Positions 52,325 through 60,884 of a stretch of DNA of 64,000 nt are shown here, piece by piece. How positions within the stretch are numbered: position 1 is the first letter of the stretch; every line of letters begins with the position of its first letter. Position numbers and translations under genes: made by a program. This DNA comes from Mesorhizobium hawassense (lineage in GTDB: Bacteria > Pseudomonadota > Alphaproteobacteria > Rhizobiales > Rhizobiaceae). The notes under the pieces were generated by a model. The model saw nothing but the letters and a program-made list of their open reading frames with translations, was not told the DNA's origin and did no database searches. Location of the stretch: positions 124,001 through 188,000 of the forward strand of contig NZ_QMBP01000013.1 in the NCBI RefSeq assembly GCF_003289945.1. Reading direction: 5' to 3'.

Positions 52325-53368
52325 ATGGAAACTTTCTTCTCCTTCTACGTGCTGCCGGCGCTGCTGATCCTGTTGAAGTCGGTCGTGCTGATCGTCGTGC
52401 TTCTGATCGGCGTCGCTTACCTGCTCTATGCCGACCGCAAGATCTGGGCGGCGGTGCAGTTGCGTCGCGGCCCGAACGTCGTCGGTCCGTGGGGTACGCT
52501 GCAGGCCTTTGCCGATCTTCTGAAATTCGTCTTCAAGGAGCCGGTGATCCCGTCGGGCGCCAACAAGGGCGTGTTCCTTCTGGCGCCGCTGGTGTCGGCG
52601 GTGCTGGCGATTTCGGCCTGGGCGGTCATTCCGGTCAACGACGGATGGGCGATCGCCAACATCAATGTCGGCATCCTCTACGTCTTCGCCATCTCCTCAC
52701 TCGAGGTCTATGGCGTGATCATGGGCGGCTGGGCGTCGAACTCCAAATATCCGTTCCTCGGCGCGCTGCGCTCGGCCGCGCAGATGGTGTCCTACGAAGT
52801 CTCGATCGGCTTCGTCATCGTCACCGTGCTGCTCACCGTCGGGTCGCTCAATCTCTCGGACATCGTCATGTCGCAGCAGGATGGTCTGGGCACCCGGCTT
52901 GGGCTGCCCAACACCTTCCTCGACTGGCACTGGCTGTCGCTGTTGCCGATGTTCGTGGTGTTCTTCATCTCCGCGCTCGCCGAGACGAACCGCCCGCCTT
53001 TCGACCTTGTGGAGGCGGAATCGGAACTCGTCGCCGGCCACATGGTCGAATACTCGTCGACGCCGTTCCTGCTCTTCTTCCTCGGCGAGTATGTCGCCGT
53101 CGTCCTGATGTGCGCGCTGGCGACCATCCTGTTCCTCGGCGGCTGGCTGCCACCGTTCAACTTCGCGCCCTTCACCTGGGTTCCAGGCGTGATCTGGTTC
53201 GTGCTGAAGATTTGCCTGATGTTCTTCATGTTCTCGATGGTGAAGGCATTCGTGCCGCGCTACCGCTACGACCAGCTGATGCGTCTGGGCTGGAAAGTCT
53301 TCCTGCCGATCTCGCTGTTCATGGTCGTGGCCACCGCGGCCTTCCTCAAGATCACGGGGTTTGCGTGA
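52325..53368 (+). CDS. nuoH: NADH-quinone oxidoreductase subunit H
   Basis: NuoH is the membrane subunit that lines the quinone chamber. The 347-residue protein has eight hydrophobic segments and the conserved QLRRGPNVVGPWGTLQAFADLLKF, SSLEVYGVIMGGWASNSKY and ISALAETNRPPFDLVEAESELVAG, rich in the acidic residues that couple electron and proton transfer. ATG 52325 follows the nuoG stop by two bases. Confidence 0.97.
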   Translation: METFFSFYVLPALLILLKSVVLIVVLLIGVAYLLYADRKIWAAVQLRRGPNVVGPWGTLQAFADLLKFVFKEPVIPSGANKGVFLLAPLVSAVLAISAWAVIPVNDGWAIANINVGILYVFAISSLEVYGVIMGGWASNSKYPFLGALRSAAQMVSYEVSIGFVIVTVLLTVGSLNLSDIVMSQQDGLGTRLGLPNTFLDWHWLSLLPMFVVFFISALAETNRPPFDLVEAESELVAGHMVEYSSTPFLLFFLGEYVAVVLMCALATILFLGGWLPPFNFAPFTWVPGVIWFVLKICLMFFMFSMVKAFVPRYRYDQLMRLGWKVFLPISLFMVVATAAFLKITGFA

Positions 53369-53859
53369 TGTCCGCTCTGGCCCAGGCCGCAAAATCGCTG
53401 CTGCTGAAGGATTTCGTCAGCGCCTTCTTCCTGTCGATGCGCCAGTTCTTCGCGCCGAAGGAGACGATCAACTACCCGCATGAAAAGGGGCCGACGAGCC
53501 CGCGCTTCCGTGGCGAGCATGCGCTGCGTCGTTACCCGAACGGCGAGGAACGCTGCATCGCCTGCAAGCTCTGCGAAGCGATCTGCCCGGCGCAGGCCAT
53601 CACCATCGAGGCCGGTCCGCGCCGCAATGACGGCACGCGCCGCACCGTGCGCTACGACATCGACATGGTGAAGTGCATCTATTGCGGGTTCTGCCAGGAA
53701 GCCTGCCCGGTCGACGCCATCGTCGAGGGGCCGAATTTCGAATTCGCGACCGAGACGCGCGAGGAGCTTTACTACAACAAGGAGAAGCTGCTCGCGAACG
53801 GCGATCGCTGGGAGCGGGAGCTGGCGCGCAACATCGCGCTTGACTCGCCTTATAGGTGA
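53368..53859 (+). CDS. nuoI: NADH-quinone oxidoreductase subunit I
   Basis: NuoI holds clusters N6a and N6b. The 163-residue protein shows two ferredoxin motifs, ERCIACKLCEAICPAQAI and VKCIYCGFCQEACPVDAI. Its ATG shares one base with the nuoH stop. After it the operon has a 229-bp gap with a RIME-like repeat before nuoJ. Confidence 0.97.
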   Translation: MSALAQAAKSLLLKDFVSAFFLSMRQFFAPKETINYPHEKGPTSPRFRGEHALRRYPNGEERCIACKLCEAICPAQAITIEAGPRRNDGTRRTVRYDIDMVKCIYCGFCQEACPVDAIVEGPNFEFATETREELYYNKEKLLANGDRWERELARNIALDSPYR

Positions 53860-53867
53860 TTAGCGTG

Positions 53868-53990
53868 CTTCTCCCCGTTTACGGGGAGAAGATGCCGGCA
53901 GGCAGATGAGGGGCGGCGCCAGCTTCTGGAAACTTGGCGTTACCCCTCATCCGGCCCTTTGGCCACCTTCTCCCCGTAAACGGGGAGAAG
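53868..53990. repeat. RIME-like palindromic element between nuoI and nuoJ
   Basis: Two 24-bp palindromes, CTTCTCCCCGTTTACGGGGAGAAG-type (first at 53868-53891, second at 53967-53990), bracket a 75-bp middle whose halves (GGCAGATGAGGGG and CCCCTCATCCGGCC) also pair. The 123-bp whole is one long imperfect inverted repeat, like Rhizobium-specific intergenic mosaic elements. It is inside a transcribed operon and would form strong RNA hairpins. Confidence 0.85.
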
Positions 53991-54088
53991 GAACAAGAAA
54001 GTGGACGGCACAACGTCGTCCGTCTAAGGAACACGCGGTTTCGAACCGGAGGCGGGTCGGAGTCGGAATTTGGAACCCGGGGAATCCC

Positions 54089-54709
54089 ATGCTGACTGGA
54101 TTAGAGGCGGCCTTTTTCTACCTCTTCGCCTTTATCGCCGTGGCGTCGGCCTTCATGGTCATTTCGTCGCGCAACCCCGTGCATTCCGTGCTGTTCCTGA
54201 TCCTCACCTTCTTCAACGCCGCCGGCCTGTTCATGCTGACGGGCGCCGAGTTCCTGGCGATGATCCTGCTCGTCGTCTATGTCGGCGCGGTGATGGTGCT
54301 GTTCCTGTTCGTCGTCATGATGCTCGACGTCGACTTCGCCGAGATGAAGCAGGGCGCGCTGCAATATGCGCCGATCGGCGCGCTGGTCGGGCTGATCCTG
54401 GCGGCGGAGCTGATCGTCGTGCTCGGCGGCTACACATTCGCGCCACAGCTGGCCTCGACGGTCGCCAAGGCAACGCCGGATCTCGCCACGCGCTCCAATA
54501 CGGCGGCGCTCGGCGACATCCTCTACACGGACTACCTCTATTACTTCCAGATTTCCGGCCTGGTGCTGCTGGTCGCCATGATCGGCGCGATCGTGCTCAC
54601 CTTGCGCCACAAGGAAGGCGTCAAGCGGCAGTCGATCGCCGCCCAAGTCGGCCGCACCCCGGCGACGGGCATGGAAATCCGCAAGGTCAAATCAGGCGAG
54701 GGCATCTGA
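54089..54709 (+). CDS. nuoJ: NADH-quinone oxidoreductase subunit J
   Basis: NuoJ is a five-span membrane subunit. The 206-residue protein has FFYLFAFIAVASAFMVISSRNPVHSVLFLILTFFNAAGLFMLTGAEFLAMILLVVYVGAVMVLFLFVVMML. ATG 54089 fits the family; the open frame upstream passes through the repeat element and is not coding. nuoK begins one base after its stop. Confidence 0.96.
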   Translation: MLTGLEAAFFYLFAFIAVASAFMVISSRNPVHSVLFLILTFFNAAGLFMLTGAEFLAMILLVVYVGAVMVLFLFVVMMLDVDFAEMKQGALQYAPIGALVGLILAAELIVVLGGYTFAPQLASTVAKATPDLATRSNTAALGDILYTDYLYYFQISGLVLLVAMIGAIVLTLRHKEGVKRQSIAAQVGRTPATGMEIRKVKSGEGI

Positions 54710-54710
54710 G

Positions 54711-55019
54711 ATGGTCGTCGGCATCGCACATTACCTGACCGTATCGGCGATCCTGTTCACGCTCGGCGTGTTCGGCATCTTCCTGAACCGCCGCAACATC
54801 ATCGTCATCCTGATGTCGGTCGAGCTCATCCTGCTTGCGGTCAACATCAACTTCGTCGCTTTTTCCGCGGCGCTGCACGATCTCGTCGGACAAGTCTTCG
54901 CCCTGTTCGTGCTGACGGTCGCGGCCGCCGAGGCCGCGATCGGTCTTGCCATTCTTGTCGTCTTCTTCCGCAACCGCGGCTCGATCGCGGTCGAAGACGT
55001 GAGCTCGATGAAGGGTTGA
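54711..55019 (+). CDS. nuoK: NADH-quinone oxidoreductase subunit K
   Basis: NuoK is the small three-span subunit with the buried glutamates of the proton path (MSVELILLAVNINFVAFS and AAAEAAIGLAILVVFFRNRG). The 102-residue length is standard. It is followed after 11 bases by nuoL. Confidence 0.97.
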   Translation: MVVGIAHYLTVSAILFTLGVFGIFLNRRNIIVILMSVELILLAVNINFVAFSAALHDLVGQVFALFVLTVAAAEAAIGLAILVVFFRNRGSIAVEDVSSMKG

Positions 55020-55030
55020 CGGGAACCACC

Positions 55031-57004
55031 ATGTATCAGGCTATCGTCTTCCTTCCGCTGCTTGGCTTCCTGATTGTCGGCCTGTTCGGCAATTCGCTCG
55101 GCGCCAAGGCCTCCGAATACATCACCTCCGGCTTCCTGGTGATCGCGGCGGTGCTTTCGTGGATCGCCTTCTTCACCGTCGGCTTCGGCCATGGCGGGGT
55201 GTTCACCGTGCCGGTGCTGCGCTGGATCCAGTCGGGCGGCATCGACGCCTCCTGGGCGCTGAGGATCGACACGCTGACGGTGGTGATGCTGGTCGTCGTC
55301 AACACGGTGTCGGCGCTGGTTCACATTTATTCGATCGGCTACATGCACCACGATCCGAACCGGCCGCGCTTCTTCGCCTATCTGTCGCTGTTCACCTTCG
55401 CCATGCTGATGCTGGTAACGGCCGATAATCTCATCCAGATGTTCTTCGGCTGGGAAGGCGTCGGTCTCGCCTCCTATCTGCTGATCGGCTTCTGGTACAA
55501 GAAGCCGTCGGCCAATGCAGCGGCGATCAAGGCTTTCGTCGTCAACCGCGTCGGCGACTTCGGCTTCGCGCTCGGCATCTTCGGCGTGTTCGTGCTGTTC
55601 GGCTCGGTCAATCTCGGCACCGTGTTCGCCAACGCCGCATCCTTCTTGCCGGCCGAAGGCGCGCCGGCGGGTACTGCCGTGCTGACTTTCCTCGGCCATG
55701 CGCTCGACAAGCAGTCGGCGCTGACCGTGGTCTGCCTGCTGCTCTTCATGGGCGCCATGGGCAAGTCGGCGCAGGTGCCGCTGCACACCTGGCTGCCAGA
55801 CGCCATGGAAGGTCCGACCCCGGTCTCCGCGCTTATCCACGCGGCAACGATGGTGACCGCCGGCGTGTTCATGCTGGCGCGGCTGTCGCCGCTGTTCGAG
55901 CTGTCGCATACGGCGCTGACCGTCGTCACTTTCATCGGCGCCTTTACCGCCTTCTTCGCGGCGACGGTCGGCCTGGTGCAGAACGACATCAAGCGGGTCA
56001 TCGCCTATTCGACCTGCTCGCAGCTTGGCTACATGTTCGTGGCGCTCGGCGTCGGCGCCTATGGCGCCGCGATCTTCCATCTGTTCACGCACGCCTTCTT
56101 CAAGGCGCTGCTGTTCCTCGGCTCGGGCTCGGTGATCCATGCCGTGTCCGACGAGCAGGACATGCGCAAGATGGGTGGCTTGAGGACGCTCATCCCCAAG
56201 ACCTACTGGATGATGGTGATCGGCACGCTGGCGTTGACCGGCGTCGGCATCCCGGCGACGGTGATCGGCACCGCCGGCTTCTTCTCCAAGGACGCCATCA
56301 TCGCAACCTCCTTCGCCAGCCATAATGCGGTTGCGGGCTTCGCCTTCATCCTGCTGGTGATCGCCGCCTGCTTCACCAGCTTCTATTCGTGGCGGCTGAT
56401 CTTCATGACCTTCCACGGCGAGCCGCGCGCCAGCCACGACGTCATGCACCATGTCCATGAATCGCCGCCGGTGATGCTGGTGCCGCTCTATGTGCTGGCC
56501 GCCGGCGCGCTGTTCGCGGGCATCATCTTCCATGGCGCCTTCATCGGCGAGGGCTATGCCGAGTTCTGGAAGGCGTCGCTGTTCACGCTGCCGGACAACC
56601 ACATCCTGCACGAGATTCACGAATTGCCGCTCTGGGTGGAACTGGCACCGTTCGTCGCGATGCTGATCGGCTTGGCTGTCGCCTGGCAATTCTACATCCG
56701 CAAGCCGGAGGCGCCGAAGGAACTGGCGGCACACCATCGCGGCCTCTACGCCTTCCTGCTCAACAAGTGGTATTTCGACGAACTCTACGACTTCCTATTC
56801 GTGCAGCCGGCCAAGCGCCTGGGCAGGTTCCTGTGGAAGACCGGTGACGGCACCATCATCGACGGTCTCGGCCCCGATGGGATATCGGCGCGCGTCGTCG
56901 ACGTCACCAACCGGGTCGTCAAGCTGCAGACCGGCTACCTCTACCACTACGCCTTCGCCATGCTGATCGGCGTGGCCGCTCTCGTCACCTGGATGATGCT
57001 CTGA
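55031..57004 (+). CDS. nuoL: NADH-quinone oxidoreductase subunit L
   Basis: NuoL is the distal antiporter-like proton channel with the long lateral helix. The 657-residue protein has WEGVGLASYLLIGFWYKK, QVPLHTWLPDAMEGPTPVSALIHAATMVTAGVFML and LVQNDIKRVIAYSTCSQLGYMF. ATG 55031 is the natural start. Its stop shares one base with the nuoM start. Confidence 0.97.
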   Translation: MYQAIVFLPLLGFLIVGLFGNSLGAKASEYITSGFLVIAAVLSWIAFFTVGFGHGGVFTVPVLRWIQSGGIDASWALRIDTLTVVMLVVVNTVSALVHIYSIGYMHHDPNRPRFFAYLSLFTFAMLMLVTADNLIQMFFGWEGVGLASYLLIGFWYKKPSANAAAIKAFVVNRVGDFGFALGIFGVFVLFGSVNLGTVFANAASFLPAEGAPAGTAVLTFLGHALDKQSALTVVCLLLFMGAMGKSAQVPLHTWLPDAMEGPTPVSALIHAATMVTAGVFMLARLSPLFELSHTALTVVTFIGAFTAFFAATVGLVQNDIKRVIAYSTCSQLGYMFVALGVGAYGAAIFHLFTHAFFKALLFLGSGSVIHAVSDEQDMRKMGGLRTLIPKTYWMMVIGTLALTGVGIPATVIGTAGFFSKDAIIATSFASHNAVAGFAFILLVIAACFTSFYSWRLIFMTFHGEPRASHDVMHHVHESPPVMLVPLYVLAAGALFAGIIFHGAFIGEGYAEFWKASLFTLPDNHILHEIHELPLWVELAPFVAMLIGLAVAWQFYIRKPEAPKELAAHHRGLYAFLLNKWYFDELYDFLFVQPAKRLGRFLWKTGDGTIIDGLGPDGISARVVDVTNRVVKLQTGYLYHYAFAMLIGVAALVTWMML

Positions 57005-58512
57005 TGACCGCTTGGTCCAACCTCCTGTCGCTGGTCACCTTCCTGCCGCTGGTTGGTGTTCTGCTCATCCTGTTCATCAGCGATGACAGCGAAAACGCCC
57101 GCCGCAACATCCGTGCGATCGCCTTCACCACGACGGCTTTCACCTTCTTGGTGTCGCTGTTCATCTGGACGGGCTTCGACAATTCGCAGGCCGGGTTCCA
57201 GTTCGTCGAGAAGCACGCCTGGCTGGATTCGGGCATCTCCTATCACATGGGTGTCGACGGCATCTCGATGCTGTTCGTCATCCTGACCACATTCCTGATG
57301 CCGTTCTGCATCCTCGCCTCCTGGGAGGCGATCGAGAAGCGGGTCAAGGCGTATATGATCGCCTTCCTGATCCTCGAGACCCTGATGATCGGCGTGTTCT
57401 GCGCGCTCGACATCGTGTTGTTCTACGTCTTCTTCGAGGCCGGCCTGATCCCGATGTTCATCATCATCGGCGTCTGGGGCGGCAAGCGCCGCGTCTATGC
57501 CTCGTTCAAGTTCTTCCTCTATACGCTGGCAGGCTCGGTGCTGATGCTGCTCGCCATCATGGCGATGTTCTTCCAGTCGGGCACCACCGATATCCCGACG
57601 CTTCTGACGCATAACTTCCCGGCCAGCATGCAGACCTGGCTGTGGCTCGCCTTCTTCGCCTCCTTCGCGGTGAAGATGCCGATGTGGCCGGTGCACACCT
57701 GGCTGCCCGACGCCCACGTCGAGGCGCCGACGGCTGGTTCGGTCATCCTGGCCGCTATCCTGTTGAAGATGGGCGGATACGGCTTCCTGCGCTTCTCGCT
57801 GCCGATGTTCCCGCAGGCCTCAGAGATGTTCGCACCGCTGATCTTCACGCTTTCGGTCGTCGCCATCATCTACACCTCGCTGGTGGCGCTGATGCAGGAG
57901 GACATGAAGAAGCTGATCGCCTATTCCTCGGTCGCCCATATGGGCTTCGTCACCATGGGCATCTTCGCGATGAACCAGGAAGGCGTGCAGGGCGCGATCT
58001 TCCAGATGCTCAGCCACGGCCTCGTCTCGGGCGCGCTGTTCTTGTGCGTCGGCGTCATCTACGACCGCATGCACACGCGCGAGATCGACGCCTATGGCGG
58101 CCTAGTCAACAACATGCCGAAATACGCGACCGTGTTCATGATCTTCACCATGGCCAATGTCGGCCTTCCCGGCACCAGCGGCTTCATCGGCGAATTCCTG
58201 ACCATGCTCGGCGTGTTCAAGGTCAACACCTGGGTCGCGTTCTTCGCTGCCACCGGCGTCATCCTGTCGGCGGCTTATGCGCTGTGGCTCTATCGCCGGG
58301 TGATCTTCGGCGCGCTGACCAAGGACAGCCTGAAGAATCTGCTGGATCTGTCGCCGCGCGAGAAGGCGATCATCTACCCGCTGGTGGTGCTGGTCATCTT
58401 CTTCGGTATCTACCCGGCGCCGGTGTTCGACGCGACGGCCGCTTCGGTCAAGACGCTCGTCACCAACGTCACCGCATCCATCAATTCCGCGCAGACCGCG
58501 GCGGCGAACTGA
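57004..58512 (+). CDS. nuoM: NADH-quinone oxidoreductase subunit M
   Basis: NuoM is the second antiporter-like proton channel. The 502-residue protein has FYVFFEAGLIPMFIIIGVWGG, VKMPMWPVHTWLPDAHVEAPTAGSVILAAILLKMGGYGFLRF and MQEDMKKLIAYSSVAHMGFV. It is one base overlapped with nuoL and 13 bp before nuoN. Confidence 0.97.
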   Translation: MTAWSNLLSLVTFLPLVGVLLILFISDDSENARRNIRAIAFTTTAFTFLVSLFIWTGFDNSQAGFQFVEKHAWLDSGISYHMGVDGISMLFVILTTFLMPFCILASWEAIEKRVKAYMIAFLILETLMIGVFCALDIVLFYVFFEAGLIPMFIIIGVWGGKRRVYASFKFFLYTLAGSVLMLLAIMAMFFQSGTTDIPTLLTHNFPASMQTWLWLAFFASFAVKMPMWPVHTWLPDAHVEAPTAGSVILAAILLKMGGYGFLRFSLPMFPQASEMFAPLIFTLSVVAIIYTSLVALMQEDMKKLIAYSSVAHMGFVTMGIFAMNQEGVQGAIFQMLSHGLVSGALFLCVGVIYDRMHTREIDAYGGLVNNMPKYATVFMIFTMANVGLPGTSGFIGEFLTMLGVFKVNTWVAFFAATGVILSAAYALWLYRRVIFGALTKDSLKNLLDLSPREKAIIYPLVVLVIFFGIYPAPVFDATAASVKTLVTNVTASINSAQTAAAN

Positions 58513-58525
58513 CTGGGGATAAACC

Positions 58526-59962
58526 ATGACGCCGGACCTTCTCTCCAGTCTTTCGCTCTCGACGCCGGAACTGATCCTGGCCGTCGGCGCGCTGGCGCTC
58601 CTGATGATCGGCGCCTATTCGCGCAGCAACAACACCATGACCGTGACAGGGCTGGCCGTCCTCGTGCTGGTGGTGGCCGGCCTGTGGCTCGCCTTCTCCG
58701 GCGGGCAGGGCGCTGCCTATGGCGGAGCCTTCGTGCAGGATTCCTTCAGCGCCTTCATGAAGATGCTGGCGCTGATCGGCTCGGCGGTGACGCTGGTCAT
58801 GTCGATGCGCTTTGCGCGCCAGGAACATTTCGACAAGTTCGAATTCCCCGTACTGATACTGCTCTGCACGCTCGGCATGATGCTGATGATCTCGGCCAAC
58901 GGCATGATCGGGCTCTATCTCGGCCTTGAGCTTCAGTCGCTGGCGATCTACGTGCTGGCCGCGATCAACCGCGACAATCTGCGCTCGACCGAAGCCGGCC
59001 TGAAATATTTCGTCCTCGGCGCGCTGTCGTCGGGCATGCTGCTCTACGGCATCAGCCTCGTCTACGGTTACACCGGCAATACCGGTTTCCATGAAATCGC
59101 GACGGCGCTGGGCAGCGGCGAGCGCCAGCTAGGCCTCGTCTTCGGCCTTGTGTTCGTGCTTGCCGGCCTTGCCTTCAAGATCTCGGCCGTGCCGTTCCAC
59201 ATGTGGACGCCGGACGTCTATGAAGGCGCGCCGACGCCGATCACCGCCTTCCTGGCGGCGGCGCCGAAGATGGCGGCGATGGCGCTGATCGTGCGCGTCA
59301 CCATGGGCGCCTTCAAGCCGGTCGCCGCCGACTGGCAGCAGATCATCGTCTTCATTTCGATCGCTTCGATGGCGCTCGGGGCTTTCGCGGCCATCGGCCA
59401 GACCAACATCAAGCGCCTCATGGCCTATTCCTCGATCGGCCATATGGGCTACGCGCTGGTCGGCCTCGCCGCCAATAGCCAGGCCGGCGTGCGCGGCGTC
59501 GCCATCTACATGCTGATCTATCTGGTGATGACGCTGGGCACTTTCGCCTTCATCCTCGCCATGCGGCGCAAGGAAGGCAATGTCGAGCAGATCAGCGATC
59601 TCGCCGGTCTGTCCTCGACCAACCCGATCATGGCCACCATCCTCACCATCCTGATGTTCTCGCTGGCCGGCATTCCGCCGCTCGCCGGCTTCTGGGGGAA
59701 GTGGTACGTGTTCCTCGCCGCCATCAACGCGCATCTCTACGCGCTGGCGATCATCGGCGTGCTGGCCTCGGTGGTGGGTGCTTACTACTATCTGCGCATC
59801 ATCAAGATCATGTGGTTCGACGAGCCGGTCGGCGGTTTCGTGCCGATGGCCAGCGAGTTGCGCCTCGTGCTCGGCGTCAGCGGTGCCTTCGTGCTGTTCT
59901 ATGTGCTGATCGGCGGGCCGATCGGCAGCTATGCCGAAGCAGCCGCCAAAACCTTCTTCTGA
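58526..59962 (+). CDS. nuoN: NADH-quinone oxidoreductase subunit N
   Basis: NuoN is the third antiporter-like subunit. The 478-residue protein has GLYLGLELQSLAIYVLAAINRD, FKISAVPFHMWTPDVYEGAPTPITAFLAAAPKMAAM and GQTNIKRLMAYSSIGHMGYALVGL. It ends the nuo genes; birA begins four bases later. Confidence 0.97.
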   Translation: MTPDLLSSLSLSTPELILAVGALALLMIGAYSRSNNTMTVTGLAVLVLVVAGLWLAFSGGQGAAYGGAFVQDSFSAFMKMLALIGSAVTLVMSMRFARQEHFDKFEFPVLILLCTLGMMLMISANGMIGLYLGLELQSLAIYVLAAINRDNLRSTEAGLKYFVLGALSSGMLLYGISLVYGYTGNTGFHEIATALGSGERQLGLVFGLVFVLAGLAFKISAVPFHMWTPDVYEGAPTPITAFLAAAPKMAAMALIVRVTMGAFKPVAADWQQIIVFISIASMALGAFAAIGQTNIKRLMAYSSIGHMGYALVGLAANSQAGVRGVAIYMLIYLVMTLGTFAFILAMRRKEGNVEQISDLAGLSSTNPIMATILTILMFSLAGIPPLAGFWGKWYVFLAAINAHLYALAIIGVLASVVGAYYYLRIIKIMWFDEPVGGFVPMASELRLVLGVSGAFVLFYVLIGGPIGSYAEAAAKTFF

Positions 59963-59966
59963 CGGG

Positions 59967-60788
59967 ATGGCATTTCGACTGGCTCCAACCGCGGCGCCGG
60001 AGGGGTTCCGGCTCGAGGCTCATGACAGCGTCGGCTCCACCAACGCATTGGCGCTGGAGCATGCGCGCGCGGGCGATCCGGGAAAACTCTGGGTCGTCTC
60101 GAAGAAGCAGGAAAGCGGGCGTGGTCGACGCGGCCGTGCCTGGGCGACGCCCGAGGGCAATCTGGCGGCAACGCTGCTCCTGGTACCCGGCGGCGAGTTG
60201 CGGCTTGCCGCGACGCTCGGCTTCGTCGCGGGCCTTGCACTGGCCGACGCGCTCGACGCCGTCGTGCCGAAAGGCCGGATCGCCGTCGCGCTGGATGGCG
60301 CAAGCCAGGGCCGCAATCGCTTCGAGTTGAAATGGCCGAACGATGTGCTTGCATCGGGCGCCAAGCTAGCCGGCATCCTGCTGGAGTCGGCGATGCTGGA
60401 CGGTGGCCGCTTTGCCGTCGCTATCGGCATCGGCGTCAATGTCGTGGCTTACCCTGAGGATTTGCCTTATCCGGCGACATCGCTGCAGGCGCTGGGCGCC
60501 ACTTGCGATGCCGAGACGCTGTTCCTGGCGCTTTCGGATGCCTGGAGCGAGAATGCCCGGATGTGGGACGACGGGCGCGGGCTCAATGCCATCAGAAAGC
60601 GCTGGCTTGCCCGCGCGGCGGGCCTCGGCGGCGAGGTTGCTGTCAGAATTGACGGCAATGTGGTGCGCGGCGTCTTCGAGACCATTGACGAGGACTGCCG
60701 TTTCGTGATCCGCGACGATGAGGGATCGGTTCTGACGATAGCGGCCGGCGACGTGCATTTTGGCGCTGTCGCCTCGGCCCGCGTATAG
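59967..60788 (+). CDS. birA: Biotin--[acetyl-CoA-carboxylase] ligase
   Basis: BirA attaches biotin to the carboxyl carrier protein through biotinyl-AMP. The 273-residue protein has the GRGRRGRAWATPEGNL nucleotide loop, the catalytic FELKWPNDVLASGAKLAGIL, GIGVNV and a C-terminal SH3-like cap. It lacks the N-terminal DNA-binding domain of E. coli BirA, so it is a class I, non-repressor ligase. ATG 59967 lies four bases after nuoN, so it may be read with the operon. Confidence 0.93.
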   Translation: MAFRLAPTAAPEGFRLEAHDSVGSTNALALEHARAGDPGKLWVVSKKQESGRGRRGRAWATPEGNLAATLLLVPGGELRLAATLGFVAGLALADALDAVVPKGRIAVALDGASQGRNRFELKWPNDVLASGAKLAGILLESAMLDGGRFAVAIGIGVNVVAYPEDLPYPATSLQALGATCDAETLFLALSDAWSENARMWDDGRGLNAIRKRWLARAAGLGGEVAVRIDGNVVRGVFETIDEDCRFVIRDDEGSVLTIAAGDVHFGAVASARV

Positions 60789-60800
60789 TTTTGTTCTTGC

Positions 60801-60869
60801 GCAATTCCGGACGGAAAACCGTTAGACGCTTTTCCTGGAATTGCCCGGTTGACTTGGCCTGAGAGGCCA
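60801..60869 (+). promoter_or_regulatory. Structured 5' leader of rnj
   Basis: The 96-bp leader has an outer inverted repeat GCAATTCC (60801-60808) / GGAATTGC (60837-60844) and a hairpin TGGCCT-GAG-AGGCCA (60855-60869). The hairpin ends directly before the Shine-Dalgarno GGAAGGAAAG (60870-60879), so it may affect translation of rnj or be a site for RNase J control of its own mRNA. Confidence 0.5.
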
Positions 60870-60884
60870 GGAAGGAAAGAATTC

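Noticed and set aside
54731..56737. A 668-codon minus-strand open frame opposite nuoK-nuoL
   Set aside because: His/Gln/Asp/Glu-rich antisense translation of hydrophobic nuo genes.
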